Assembly (NCBI GenBank): GCA_028874995.1
Contig: JAPPGM010000055.1
Location: 1 to 39,338 of the forward strand
Length of the DNA stretch: 39,338 nt
DNA from: Gemmatimonadota bacterium
Lineage (GTDB): Bacteria; Gemmatimonadota; Gemmatimonadetes; Longimicrobiales; Gaopeijiaceae
Reading direction: 5' to 3'
The notes under the pieces are model-generated. The model saw only the letters and a list, made by a program, of their open reading frames with translations, was not told the DNA's origin and ran no database searches. A program made the translations under genes and the position numbers. Positions 9,007-17,525 of the stretch are shown piece by piece (position 1 is the first letter of the stretch; every line of letters begins with the position of its first letter).

Positions 9007-10101
9007 ATGACCCACCACTCCCATCCACGAGACACGGCGACCGGGAGAACCGCAGTCGCCCGGGCTCACGACCTCGCCATCGTCGGCGCCGGGCCCTGCG
9101 GCCTCGCCGTCGCGGTGGCGGCGAAGGAACAGGGACTTCGCTTCGCCATCCTCGATCGCGGCGCCATCACCGAATCGCTCACCCACTACCCCTACTACAT
9201 GACCTTCTTCTCGACGGCCGAACGGCTCGAGATCGGGGACGTGCCGTTCACGATCCCGGAGCCGAAGCCGACACGGCGCGAGGCGCTGGCGTATTACCGG
9301 CACGTGGTGGCGCGTCATGGGCTGGCGGTGCGCCAATACGAGGATGTGACGCGCGTTGTCCGCCACTTTGGGCCCGAAGTGGCCGACAAACAGGCGTTAG
9401 AGGGTGAAAAGGGCGAGAGTCACGACGGTTTTGTCCTCCACACACGCTCCCGCGACGGCCGCGAGGACCGCGTGCCCGCCCGCGCCGTCGTCATTGCCAC
9501 CGGCGGTTTCGGCGAGCCCAACCGGCTGGACCTGCCCGACGGGGACCCCGACGGCCGCATCATCCACTACTACAAGGAACCCTTCCCGTTTTTCGACCAG
9601 GACGTGGCCGTGGTGGGGGGCGGCAACTCGGCCGTCGAGGCCGCGTTGGAACTTCACCGCAACGGGGTCCGCGTCCGGATGGTGCACTTCGCCGATGTCG
9701 TCGACCGGGGCGTCAAGCCATGGGTTCGCCCGGACATCGACAACCGCATCGAGCACGGCGAGATCGTCATGCACTGGAGGTCGAGGATCGCCGCGCTGGG
9801 ACCCCGCACGGCCACCATCGTGCGCGACGACACCGGCGCTTCCACCGAGGTCGCGAACGACTGGGTGCTGGCCATGACCGGGTGGCGTCCCGACCACGCG
9901 CTTCTGCACGGCCTCGGCGTGCGGACCGATCCCCGCACGGGAATCCCCGACCACGACCCCGCGACGATGGAGACGAACGTAGCGGGCGTGTTCATCGCGG
10001 GGGTGATCGCGGCGGGATACGACGCGAACAAGATCTTCATCGAGAATGGGCGCGAGCACGGGGCGTCGATCGCGGCGGCGGTGGCGGGGGTGGCATCGTG
10101 A
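9007..10101 (+). CDS. ypdA: YpdA-family FAD/NAD(P)-dependent disulfide reductase
   Basis: This 364-residue flavoprotein resembles YpdA, the putative bacillithiol-disulfide reductase that regenerates the thiol using NADPH. The first Rossmann motif VGAGPCG is at about residues 26-32, YPYYMTFFSTAERLEIG is a typical YpdA block, and a second nucleotide site VVGGGNSA follows near residue 201. The end carries GVFIAGVIAAGYDANKIFIENG. It is about 35 residues longer than usual. Part of the excess is an N-terminal extension, and part is a segment after YEDVTRVV encoded by a palindromic repeat (9356-9389). The stop overlaps the next gene as GTGA. Whether this organism makes bacillithiol cannot be told from the window. 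Confidence 0.88.
   Translation: MTHHSHPRDTATGRTAVARAHDLAIVGAGPCGLAVAVAAKEQGLRFAILDRGAITESLTHYPYYMTFFSTAERLEIGDVPFTIPEPKPTRREALAYYRHVVARHGLAVRQYEDVTRVVRHFGPEVADKQALEGEKGESHDGFVLHTRSRDGREDRVPARAVVIATGGFGEPNRLDLPDGDPDGRIIHYYKEPFPFFDQDVAVVGGGNSAVEAALELHRNGVRVRMVHFADVVDRGVKPWVRPDIDNRIEHGEIVMHWRSRIAALGPRTATIVRDDTGASTEVANDWVLAMTGWRPDHALLHGLGVRTDPRTGIPDHDPATMETNVAGVFIAGVIAAGYDANKIFIENGREHGASIAAAVAGVAS
9356..9389. repeat. Palindromic repeat embedded in ypdA (copy 1)
   Basis: The arms TTGTCCGCCACTT (9356-9368) and AAGTGGCCGACAA (9377-9389) form a 13-bp inverted repeat with one mismatch around an 8-nt loop. The same unit occurs at 38911-38946 with perfect 14-bp arms. In ypdA it is in frame and encodes VRHFGPEVADK, inside a stretch that interrupts an otherwise standard YpdA sequence. 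This looks like a short palindromic element inserted in a coding region. Confidence 0.8.
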
Positions 10102-10745
10102 GGCGCCGCCAGCGTATTGGCCGCACGGCTTCGCCATGCCTTTCCCTGCTCCTGGTGTTCGCGGCCGCTTGCGGCGAGCCCCCGGTCCCCCTCCCCGAGT
10201 CCGCGTCGTTCCCGACATGGGGAGTTCACTTCAACATGACCTACGACGACCTCATCAGCGCCCGCCCCGGCGCCGTGCTGATCCCGGACACGGGCGTCGT
10301 GGAGCCGCTCTTTCGGGGCTTCTATCGCTACGGCTTCACCGCGAACCCGCCCCGTCGGGGATCCCGCCTGGTCTACATCGACCACGTGGTGGACGAGATG
10401 GAGGGCGATTGGGCGCGCCGCGAGTGGGACACGCTGGTGGTGGCACTGAGCAGGGAGCTGGAGATGCAGCCCCGCTGTGCGGAGATCAACTATGCGCGAC
10501 TCAGGTGGCGACGGGCGCTGTTGGAGGGAGAGGGCAGTCCGGTGTCGGCGGCGGTGGAGGTGGTGGCCGTCACGACGGGTGACCCCGGGCCGGGCGAGGC
10601 GGACCTGATCACGCGGGCGTGGCTGTCGGAGTACGCGGCGCCGGTGTCAAGGTTCCTGGAGGGGCCGGAGGGGACAGGCGTGGATCAGCTTCAGTGGGAG
10701 GATTGCGGGGAGGACGGATCACCGGGAAACGCCGCAAGGCAGTAG
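10098..10745 (+). CDS. Lipoprotein of unknown function, coupled to ypdA
   Basis: The GTG at 10098 overlaps the ypdA stop (GTGA), giving 215 residues. The N-terminus RRRQRIGRTASPCLSLLLVF followed by AAAC is a clear lipoprotein signal with the modified Cys near residue 25. The mature part contains no domain I recognise; it has FPTWGVHFNMTYDDLISARP and LVYIDHVVDEMEGDWARREW, and ends acidic. The frame is open far upstream inside ypdA, but the coupling and signal peptide settle the start. An operon with ypdA is very likely. A link to thiol redox is only suggested by position. Confidence 0.72.
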   Translation: MRRRQRIGRTASPCLSLLLVFAAACGEPPVPLPESASFPTWGVHFNMTYDDLISARPGAVLIPDTGVVEPLFRGFYRYGFTANPPRRGSRLVYIDHVVDEMEGDWARREWDTLVVALSRELEMQPRCAEINYARLRWRRALLEGEGSPVSAAVEVVAVTTGDPGPGEADLITRAWLSEYAAPVSRFLEGPEGTGVDQLQWEDCGEDGSPGNAARQ

Positions 10746-10770
10746 ACTCGCGCGTACGGGGGTGGCGGGG

Positions 10771-10986
10771 CTAAGCGATCCGGTAGGAGCGAAGGGGCAG
10801 TGCCTGGGCCTCAAGGGACGAGAGGTCCACGATGTGGGAGGCTCGGTCGATGTCGAATCCAACGAGGTTTCCGCGCGCATCGAGATCCACGTTCACGCCT
10901 TCGGATACCTCTCTGGTCTCCGAACCGGGTTCATCGCTCAGCTCGATGTAGAGACTGTCCGTGTCGGGATAGTAGTGGAGTTTCAT
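10771..10986 (-). CDS. DUF2283 family small protein
   Basis: This 71-residue protein begins MKLHYYPDTDSLYIELS, the hallmark of DUF2283, followed by EVSEGVNVDLDARGNLVGFDI. Such proteins are frequently paired with a small DUF4258-like protein in toxin-antitoxin-like cassettes. Here the ATG overlaps the stop of the upstream 83-residue gene as ATGA, so the two are co-translated. By position it would be the antitoxin-like partner, but this is inference from context. Confidence 0.8.
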   Translation of the reverse strand: MKLHYYPDTDSLYIELSDEPGSETREVSEGVNVDLDARGNLVGFDIDRASHIVDLSSLEAQALPLRSYRIA

Positions 10987-11234
10987 TCTGATCTTCTGCT
11001 GAATCCGCGATCGAAGAACGCGTTGTGGATGGTCTCCCGATCCTCCAGAGTAACCACTCGGAGTACCCTTGGGGAGGCCTCCCCCGTACGACGGACGTCA
11101 CCCCAGAAGCGGTACCGTCCGTCTGGTTGCCGCTCCCATCGAAGCGGCGACCGGATCACATCAATACACCATTCCGGGTCGATGTATGGGCGCTTCCGCA
11201 GCACCTGTTCGTCGAAGTAGCGAGTCGTCTTCAT
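10983..11234 (-). CDS. Small basic protein paired with DUF2283 (DUF4258-like, possible toxin)
   Basis: This 83-residue protein has R-F-W-G-D-V-R-R and RVLRVVTLEDRETIHNAFFD. The end resembles the last strand and helix of small RelE-like or DUF4258 proteins (V-x-T-x-x-D-R-x-T-I-H-N-A-F). It is first in a two-gene minus-strand unit with DUF2283 and overlaps it by 4 nt. Size, basic charge and pairing suggest a toxin-antitoxin-like cassette. I did not identify catalytic residues, so the function is tentative. Confidence 0.6.
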   Translation of the reverse strand: MKTTRYFDEQVLRKRPYIDPEWCIDVIRSPLRWERQPDGRYRFWGDVRRTGEASPRVLRVVTLEDRETIHNAFFDRGFSRRSE

Positions 11235-11308
11235 GGGGCTTCCCTGCGTGACAAGATAAGCCTGGATCGTCGATCAGGTCGGTGATTCTTCCGCTGGAGG
11301 TGACGCCC

Positions 11309-12528
11309 TCACGGCGACCGCACAATCTCCAGCCGAACGACGTAATCCACGCCCATCTCATCCGAGTCGATCACGTACATCCGGTTCCCGGTGATCAACT
11401 GCACCGACATGCTGGCAAACCCGTCAGGTACCTCCGACTGCCCGAGGTAGCGGCCTTCGCTGTCGAAGACTTCAACTCCCACCACTCCGTCCCCGAGGTT
11501 GCGGCGGACCCATAGCGAACCGTCCCTGGACAGGTGGAAATCCTCGAACGGCGGATAGACCCGGGGCACCACATCCATCGCTTCCGGCGGAGGCCGCGGC
11601 GCGCCAGTTGGGTTGTGACCGCCCCGCACGGGGTCCAACTCCGCCTCCACGGCGGCCACTCGTGCGGCTTCCGAAATCGCAACGGGCTCGTATCGTCGTA
11701 GTACGGTGTGCAGCGTCCTGCCACTTTCGAGGTCGATCCGACGAAGCTCATAGCGGCCACCCTTGTCCAACCCGTCAGACCACCAGATGTCGAGGTTCGG
11801 CCCCAGGATCCTTGGGAAAGAGGGCTGAACGGCGCCCAAAAGGAAAAGGTGGCGCCACCCCGTGTGAACTCGATCTGGGGCGGGTCCGGCGGCTCCTCCG
11901 GCAACTCGAAGACCCGACCGTCAGGCTCGAGGCTGCCCGTGGCGCCCGGCCTGTAGACCCTGTAGACATATCGATCCGAGTCCTGAATCCAATCATGCCC
12001 GAGAAAGAGTCCCAACCTCCATTCGCCACCGACCTGGGTCACATAGCGTTGCCCCCCGATCCTCGACCCGGCCGTATCGAAGATCTCCCAGCGTTTGAGA
12101 CGACCATCCTCGACCCATATCTCGCCGTTCGGCCCGTGACCCACGCCGCGTGCGCCGATGAACTCGCCGGGTCCCTCGCCGCGACCGCCGATGGTTCGCA
12201 CGAACCGCCCGTTGCGGTCGAAGACCCTCACCTCGTTCGCCTGTGAGTCCACGATCCACAGGCGATCCAGCGCGTCGAGTGCGAGCGAGATGACATTTCC
12301 GAACGCATCGGGGCCATCGCCGGTGGCGGTACCGATACGCAGGTCTTCGACGAGACGCCAACGCGAGCCGGCGTTCGCGCCCCAGAGGCCATGCGCCGGA
12401 TTGGTCACGCGAATGGACCCGTCGGCGAGCGTGTCGACGGTGAGTTCGGTGACGGGGGGATCGGCGCGGTCACCGCAGGCGCAGAAGGCCAGGATCGCAA
12501 GAAGGAGCGTGGGTGTTCTATCGGGCAT
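11309..12528 (-). pseudogene. Frameshifted six-bladed beta-propeller lipoprotein (paralogue 5)
   Basis: The first part (from ATG 12528) has the lipobox-like end FCAC near residue 18, then RLWIVDSQANEVRVFDRNG and the signature GGRGEGPGEF. Around 11840 the family sequence leaves this frame after FTRGGATFSF and resumes in another frame as GAVQPSFPRILGPNLDIWWS, running to the TGA at 11309 with proper C-terminal blades (FEDFHLSRDGSLWVRRNLGD). The original frame meanwhile becomes Trp/Arg/Ser-rich noise to 11395. The break falls in a CCTTTTCCTTTT run on the coding strand, so a one-base indel (mutation or sequencing error) is the simplest explanation. Joined, it would be about 405 residues, normal for the family. 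Confidence 0.78.
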
Positions 12529-12648
12529 GGTTGGCTCCGATGGTGGCGGAGGGCCTGGAAGAGGTAACCGTGGCGGTCCTGCCAGGCAACGACGAGTTGT
12601 GAAGCCAGGTGGATCTCTCGGGAGGTCTCCGCCGCACGAACGCCGGAC

Positions 12649-12683
12649 TTGACGCGATCCAAGATGACATTATGATATGACAT
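12649..12683 (+). promoter_or_regulatory. Sigma70-like promoter and repeat operator of the RHH/VapC operon
   Basis: TTGACG (12649-12654), a 16-bp spacer and TATGAT (12671-12676) make the best promoter in the window. It sits 35 bp before the antitoxin ATG at 12712. ATGACAT occurs at 12664-12670 and again at 12677-12683, flanking the -10 box, and could be the binding site by which the ribbon-helix-helix antitoxin represses its own operon. The operator role is inferred from typical VapBC regulation. Confidence 0.6.
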
Positions 12684-12711
12684 CACTTGACTGCATCTCT
12701 ATAAAGTCACC

Positions 12712-12957
12712 ATGAGAGCGATCACCCTCCGAAACGTGCCTCCCGATCTGGCCGAAGCCCTCAATCGCGAAAAGCGGCGACGTGGCCAGTCTCTCAACCG
12801 CACCGCCATCGACCTGCTCAAACAGGCCCTGGGGGTCGGGACGCCCCGTTCGAATGGTCTCGCCCATCTGGCGGGGGGATGGAGCGATGAGCGCGTCCGG
12901 GAATTCAAGACGGCTCTCGCTCCATTGGACGAAATCGATCCCGAGATGTGGAAGTGA
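12712..12957 (+). CDS. Ribbon-helix-helix antitoxin (VapB/FitA type)
   Basis: This 81-residue protein starts MRAITLRNVPPDLAEALNRE, a ribbon-helix-helix DNA-binding fold: an N-terminal strand followed by two helices with SLNRTAIDLLKQAL. The C-terminal acidic tail (ALAPLDEIDPEMW) would wrap around the partner PIN toxin. It is the first gene of an operon with vapC, overlapping by a few bases. A strong promoter with flanking direct repeats lies upstream. The FitA-like assignment rests on the IT-L-R-N-V-P opening. Confidence 0.85.
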   Translation: MRAITLRNVPPDLAEALNREKRRRGQSLNRTAIDLLKQALGVGTPRSNGLAHLAGGWSDERVREFKTALAPLDEIDPEMWK

Positions 12958-13382
12958 GCCGTTACTGCCTCGACACGTCGGCCTACATCGAGTTTCTCCG
13001 GGGTGACTCGCGCGCCGTCGCCACGATTGACCGCGCGAGCTGGGTCGGTTTCTCCACGATCGCGCTGGGAGAGCTGTACGCAGGGTTCGCGCTGAGCCTG
13101 CGGCACGAGGAAGATGCGACGCGGCTCAGGGACTTCCTGGCGCATCCGGTGGTCGAGACGATCCAGGTCGACGACGAAGTCGCACACGAATACGGCCAAC
13201 TGGTCGCGGAACTCCGGGCGGCCGGCACGCCATTGCCTGCCAACGACATCTGGATCGCGGCGTGCGCCGCCCGCACGTCAAGCTTGGTGCTGACCTGTGA
13301 TTCGCACTTCACACGAATCGCGCGAGTGGGATGCGTGGTCTTGCGGCGGCCTGGCTCGAGACAGACGCGGGGAGACGAGTAG
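12948..13382 (+). CDS. vapC: PIN-domain ribonuclease toxin (VapC family)
   Basis: This PIN-domain protein of up to 144 residues has the four acidic positions of a metal-dependent RNase: Asp in YCLDTSAYIEF (about residue 9), Glu in ALGELYAGF, Asp in PANDIWIAA and Asp in LTCDSHF. VapC toxins cleave tRNA or rRNA and are held inactive by the cognate antitoxin. The GTG at 12948 lies inside the antitoxin; a GTG at 12954 would overlap the stop as GTGA and is equally plausible. The gene looks intact, unlike the second PIN gene at 18845-19310. Confidence 0.87.
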   Translation: MEVSRYCLDTSAYIEFLRGDSRAVATIDRASWVGFSTIALGELYAGFALSLRHEEDATRLRDFLAHPVVETIQVDDEVAHEYGQLVAELRAAGTPLPANDIWIAACAARTSSLVLTCDSHFTRIARVGCVVLRRPGSRQTRGDE

Positions 13383-13428
13383 CCGCCGACATTTGACGAC
13401 CGATCCCGCCAACGGGTATCGTTGAGGC

Positions 13429-13656
13429 ATGAACCATTTGGATCGAATCACCATTGAGCCGGAAAAGAGGGGCGGAAAGCCGTGCATCCGCGGGCTCAGG
13501 ATCACGGTGTACGATATCCTTGAGTACCTCGCGGCGGGAATGACCGAAGAGCAGATCCTGGCGGATTTTCCAGACCTAGAGAGAGCAGACATCCGGGCTT
13601 CGTTGACGTTCGCCGCCGAGCGTGAACGCAGGCTGGTTTCGAGTCCCCTCGGGTGA
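13429..13656 (+). CDS. DUF433 antitoxin-like protein
   Basis: This 75-residue DUF433 protein has I-x-P-E-K-R-G-G-K-P-C-I-R-G-L-R-I-T-V-Y-D-I-L near the N-terminus and MTEEQILADFPDLERADIRA, a helix-turn-helix-like fold. DUF433 proteins usually precede a DUF5615 PIN-like protein, as here, with a 4-nt GTGA overlap. The pair is regarded as VapBC-like; the DUF433 member would be the DNA-binding antitoxin. Confidence 0.87.
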   Translation: MNHLDRITIEPEKRGGKPCIRGLRITVYDILEYLAAGMTEEQILADFPDLERADIRASLTFAAERERRLVSSPLG

Positions 13657-13973
13657 AGCTCCTTTTCGACGAGAATCTGTCCCCGCGCCTATCAGACGCT
13701 TTTCCGGGGTCCGCGCACGTTCGGGATGTGGGCCTGGCCCGCGCGACCGACACCGCGATTTGGGATTACGCACGGGACCACGGATATGCCATCGTCTCCA
13801 AGGATTCGGATTTCCATCAGGTGAGCTTCGTGCGGGGTCAGCCTCCCAAGGTCATCTGGCGGCGGCGGGGCAATTGCACCACCGCGGACATTGAGACGAT
13901 GCTCCGATCCAATCGGGTTGGGATTCCTGCCTTCGCGAACGAGGACGCGGCAGCGTTTCTGGCACTCTCATAG
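13653..13973 (+). CDS. DUF5615 PIN-like toxin candidate
   Basis: This 106-residue DUF5615 protein opens with MKLLFDENLSPRL, has HVRDVGLARATDTAIWDYAR and contains IVSKDSDF. The acidic residues D6, E7, D-x-A-I-W and K-D-S-D-F match the PIN-like active-site arrangement expected of a nuclease. Its GTG start overlaps the DUF433 stop, giving a tightly coupled pair. It ends 18 bp from the convergent amidohydrolase gene, with no obvious terminator between. Confidence 0.87.
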   Translation: MKLLFDENLSPRLSDAFPGSAHVRDVGLARATDTAIWDYARDHGYAIVSKDSDFHQVSFVRGQPPKVIWRRRGNCTTADIETMLRSNRVGIPAFANEDAAAFLALS

Positions 13974-13991
13974 GTGTAGTGCTAAAGACGC

Positions 13992-16900
13992 CTATCTCCG
14001 TCCGCCATCCCCCCCCGGCTCGTCCACCACAAACCCCCGATACCCCAGCGCCCGCTGCCGCGGCCACACCTCGTCCATGGTCTCCGCCTCGAACAACCGC
14101 CCATTCACCATCACCTGCTCCACCGTCAGCGTATTGCGCAGATCTTCAAGCGGGTCCCCGCTCATCACAACCAGGTCCGCCAGCTTCCCGACCTCGATCG
14201 ACCCCAGCTCCTTCTCCAGCCCGATCCCGTTCGCCCCGAAGATCGTCGCCGAGCGCAGCGCATCGTGGTTCGACATCCCCCCCGACGCCACCATCCACAG
14301 CTCCCAGTGGAAGCCCAGCCCCTGCAGCTGGCCATGGCTGCCGACACCCGCAAAGCCCCCGTCCGCCACCACATCGGCCAGGAACCGCGCGTGGTCCTCG
14401 AAGACGAACTCCTCGTCCACAGCCCATCCCACCGCCCCCGCCGCGCCCGCCCGGCGCCGCGTCAACCGGTCCAGCGTCGCGTGCGGGGTGAAGCGCGCCA
14501 GGCGCGCGTTGTCGTGGACGTTCTCGCGGGTGAACCAGTAGATCTCGCCCATGGGGCCGCCGAAGGAGACGATCAGCGTCGGCGTGTTGAGGACTTTCGT
14601 CTCGGAGAATAGGCGGACGACGTCGTGGTAGAGGGGGTAGATGGGCAGGTTGTGCTCGATCCCGGGGTAGCCGTCCATCGCGTGCGTGAGGTCGGCCTGG
14701 TAGTCGAGGCCGGCTTCGGTGGTCGGCATGAGCTCCAGTTCGCGCGCCGCCATGACCAGCCACTGGCGCTGCTGCCGGTTCCCCGAGAGGTACATCTTGA
14801 AGGTCTTGGTGTCGTAGTAGTCGGAGTAGCGCCTGAGGATGTCGCGGGCGTGGTCCAGGTCGCGGACGCCCTCGAGGGCCTGGTAGTCGCCGAAGACGCC
14901 GGGCCCGGTCGAATAGATGCGGGGGCCGAGGATGTCGCCGGAGCGCACGCGGTCGGCGTAGGTGAGGACGTCGGAGACACCGGTCTGGGGGTCGCGGGTG
15001 GTGGTGACGCCGAAGGCCAGGTTCGCGAGGTAGCCCCATGGCTGCGTGGTGTGGATTCCGGCCGGGGGACGCAGGTGGGCGTGCGTGTCGACGAATCCGG
15101 GTGTGATGGTCATGCCCGAGACGTCGCGGGTGACGGTGCCTTCCGGGACGGTGATGGTGCCGGACGGGCCCACCGCGGCGATGCGGTGGCCGGTGATGAG
15201 GATGTCGCCCCGTTCGAGGACCTCGTCGCCGCGCATGGTGATGACGCGGGCGCCGGTGAGGAGGAGGTGGCCGGTGGGGAGGTTGCGAGGGGCGTCGAGG
15301 GCGACCCGGACTTCGGTGGGGCGGTAGCTGGCGGGTTCGTCGGCTTCCTGGTCCGCTGGGGCATCGGTCGTGGTCGGTTCCTCCGGTTCGCCGGCCTCCT
15401 CGGTTGCTTCTGCCTCATCAGCTTCGTCCGCTTCCGCCGCCTCCAGGCTGTCCGCAAAGGCGCGCGCTGCGTCCAGGTCGTACCGGAAGTACGCGTTCCC
15501 CAGCGCCCACACCACCGTTCCGCCGTCGGCGCTCCACGACGGGAACTCGCCGCCCATGTCGGTGAGGCGGGTGACCGGGACTGCGGCGCCGGAGGGATTG
15601 CGGACCGAGACGGTGGGGGCTTCGGCCCCGACGCGGGGCACGGTTACCACGTACAGGTCGTTGCCGACCCGGGCCAGCGCCTGGTCGCCCACGGGCGCCA
15701 TCCGGATTGACGACGCGCGCGCAGGGGGGCCACCCCGGTTCGCGGTGAACCCGGTGACCTGGAGGTGCGCCCTCTCGTCGGTCCCGTCCCAGCGGACCGA
15801 CACCAGCCCGCTGCCGAAGGAATGCAGGTAGATCCGGTCCGGATCATCGCTGCGGAAGTGCGGTTGCGAGCGGCCCAGCGCCTCGGCCACCACCGTGGCG
15901 CCGCCGCCCCCGGCCGGATACCAGGCGATGTCGGAGGGGTCTCCCCCCTGCCCCGACAAGCGTCCGCTCACCGGCGCCTGCAACACGACGATGCGGTCGC
16001 CCTCCGGCGACCACGCGGGTGATTGCAGATAGCGCGGCACGTCCGAGACCTGGCGCGCACGCCCGTTGTCTGCCGAAATCGTGTGCAGATGGCCGCCATC
16101 GGGCTCCACCCAGCTCACCGCCGCGATTGTCTCGCCGTCCGGTGACCACGCCGGGTAGAAGAGCGCGGCCTCCACCTCCGCGCCGATCTCCCTCGGCGTC
16201 CCGCCCTCGGCCGCCATCATGTACAACCGCCCCAGCGCCGTGAACGCGACCTCGCTGCCGTCCGGTGACAGCACCACGTCGCGGATCTGGCGCACCCTGA
16301 AGGTCGGTGAGTCCTCGACCGGATAGTCGAAGTCCAGGCGCGGCCCGGCGTGGATCGTCACGTCCACTTCGAAGGGGATCTCGACCGGGTCGCTTCCGTC
16401 GAGGGGCAGCCGCCACAGCCGCCCGCCGTACGAGATGACCAGCGCCGCCCCATCCGGGGTGAACGCGTAGCCGGGCAGCAGGTCCAGCGTCGCCCGGCTC
16501 TCCATGTCGTCGCGCTGGACGGGATAGGCGAGCCACCGTTCCTCTCCGCTCGCCAGGTCGCGCGCACGCAGCCCCGTGGCGTCCTCATGACGAGTCCCGT
16601 AGACCAGCGTCGCACCGTCGGGAGAGACCGCCGGGCGGAAGCCGGAGCCGTAGCGGCCGGTGATCGTGGGGCGCCGGCCCGTCTCACGGTCGTAGCGCAC
16701 CAGCTGGTACTTCGGGAACAAGGCGTCGTAGGTCCAGTCGCCGGTCCCCTGCGCCAGGTAGATGTAGCGGCCCGTGGGATCGAAGGCGGCCCCGATGGCC
16801 TTGAGGTTGTCGGGTGCGTCAATGAGCGCCATCCCGCTCCCGCCCCGGCGGTGGTAGAGCCGCGGCTTGGCCGCCCCACCCAGCGGGCTGAAGGTGCGGG

Positions 16901-17405
16901 AGGCGACCAGGTACTCACCGTCAGGCGCCCACTCGGGCGAGGTGTAGAGGTTGCCGTTTCCGCGCGTGATCTGCGTCGTGTCCGACCCGTCGGCCGCCAG
17001 CACCCAGAGGTTCTGTCCCCCGCTCCGGTCCGAGACGAAGACGATCTCCGAGCCGTCCGGACTGTAGCGCGGCTGGCTCTCGAAGGCGGGACCGGTCATG
17101 AGGGGGGTGGCGGTGCCGCCCTCGACGGGAAGCGTGTAGAGGTCGCCGAGGAGGTCGAAGACGAGGGTGGTGCCGTCGGGGCTGATGTCAACGGAGACCC
17201 AGGAGCCCTCGTTCGTGGTGAAGCGGATCTCGCGGGTGGGCTCGAGGGGGAGGGACTCGGTGGCGAGGGAGTCGGTCCGCGTGGGGGGGTCCTGGGGTTG
17301 GGCGGGGGTGGGGGTGAGGAAGTGGACGCAGGCCCAGAATGCGAGGACGGACGGGTATGCAGACCGGGCGCATCGGTCGGCCACGGTTGATGGGCGGCTG
17401 GACAT
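13992..17405 (-). CDS. PD40 beta-propeller/amidohydrolase fusion, exported
   Basis: This is a 1137-residue protein. The ATG at 17405-17403 follows CAGGAG at 8 nt, and a hydrophobic segment ends near PTPAQ. Residues roughly 40-660 hold TolB/PD40 repeats, seen as recurring SPDG motifs (ISPDGTTLVFD, YSPDGSEIVFV, LSPDGSEVAF, WSPDGETIAAV). A short acidic Ala/Glu-rich linker (EADEADEAEATEEAGEPEE) follows. The C-terminal amidohydrolase has THAHLRPP near residue 776, IEHNLP and GSHGQLQGLG as further metal-ligand candidates, and GSIEVGKLADLVV near the end. This two-domain architecture is common in Gemmatimonadota; members are usually annotated only as amidohydrolases. A periplasmic peptide or cyclic-amide substrate is plausible but not shown. 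Confidence 0.85.
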   Translation of the reverse strand: MSSRPSTVADRCARSAYPSVLAFWACVHFLTPTPAQPQDPPTRTDSLATESLPLEPTREIRFTTNEGSWVSVDISPDGTTLVFDLLGDLYTLPVEGGTATPLMTGPAFESQPRYSPDGSEIVFVSDRSGGQNLWVLAADGSDTTQITRGNGNLYTSPEWAPDGEYLVASRTFSPLGGAAKPRLYHRRGGSGMALIDAPDNLKAIGAAFDPTGRYIYLAQGTGDWTYDALFPKYQLVRYDRETGRRPTITGRYGSGFRPAVSPDGATLVYGTRHEDATGLRARDLASGEERWLAYPVQRDDMESRATLDLLPGYAFTPDGAALVISYGGRLWRLPLDGSDPVEIPFEVDVTIHAGPRLDFDYPVEDSPTFRVRQIRDVVLSPDGSEVAFTALGRLYMMAAEGGTPREIGAEVEAALFYPAWSPDGETIAAVSWVEPDGGHLHTISADNGRARQVSDVPRYLQSPAWSPEGDRIVVLQAPVSGRLSGQGGDPSDIAWYPAGGGGATVVAEALGRSQPHFRSDDPDRIYLHSFGSGLVSVRWDGTDERAHLQVTGFTANRGGPPARASSIRMAPVGDQALARVGNDLYVVTVPRVGAEAPTVSVRNPSGAAVPVTRLTDMGGEFPSWSADGGTVVWALGNAYFRYDLDAARAFADSLEAAEADEADEAEATEEAGEPEEPTTTDAPADQEADEPASYRPTEVRVALDAPRNLPTGHLLLTGARVITMRGDEVLERGDILITGHRIAAVGPSGTITVPEGTVTRDVSGMTITPGFVDTHAHLRPPAGIHTTQPWGYLANLAFGVTTTRDPQTGVSDVLTYADRVRSGDILGPRIYSTGPGVFGDYQALEGVRDLDHARDILRRYSDYYDTKTFKMYLSGNRQQRQWLVMAARELELMPTTEAGLDYQADLTHAMDGYPGIEHNLPIYPLYHDVVRLFSETKVLNTPTLIVSFGGPMGEIYWFTRENVHDNARLARFTPHATLDRLTRRRAGAAGAVGWAVDEEFVFEDHARFLADVVADGGFAGVGSHGQLQGLGFHWELWMVASGGMSNHDALRSATIFGANGIGLEKELGSIEVGKLADLVVMSGDPLEDLRNTLTVEQVMVNGRLFEAETMDEVWPRQRALGYRGFVVDEPGGDGGRR

Positions 17406-17408
17406 TGG

Positions 17409-17525
17409 GCATCTCCTGGAATCAGGCGCGGTGTTTCGCCGGCGTTGCGACACATCGCCTCGAATCCAGGCTGGGACGTTGGGGGTTGGACGTCAACCCG
17501 CCCTCCCGCACGTCCAAGCCGTGCG
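17409..17525. repeat. Dispersed ~110-bp repeat, copy A
   Basis: Starting at CATCTCCTGGAATC and running to about GCCGTGCG, this segment aligns with 20150-20270 at roughly three-quarters identity, with a 2-nt gap. Shared blocks include GTTTCGCC, TTGCGACACA, CCTCGA-TCCAG-CTGGG and GGGGGTTGG-CGTCAAC. On the minus strand it lies immediately before the amidohydrolase ATG and includes its Shine-Dalgarno. It may be a conserved leader or the edge of a mobile segment. Confidence 0.75.

Noticed and set aside
7653-9407. 584-residue plus-strand ORF
   Set aside because: Mirror of the minus-strand propeller and out of frame with ypdA; no family resemblance.
12405-12686. 93-residue minus-strand ORF reaching into the vapBC promoter
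   Set aside because: Low-complexity end and overlap with the propeller start; no domain.
14625-15710. 361-residue plus-strand ORF
   Set aside because: Antisense to the amidohydrolase domain; Gly/Val/Asp-biased shadow frame.
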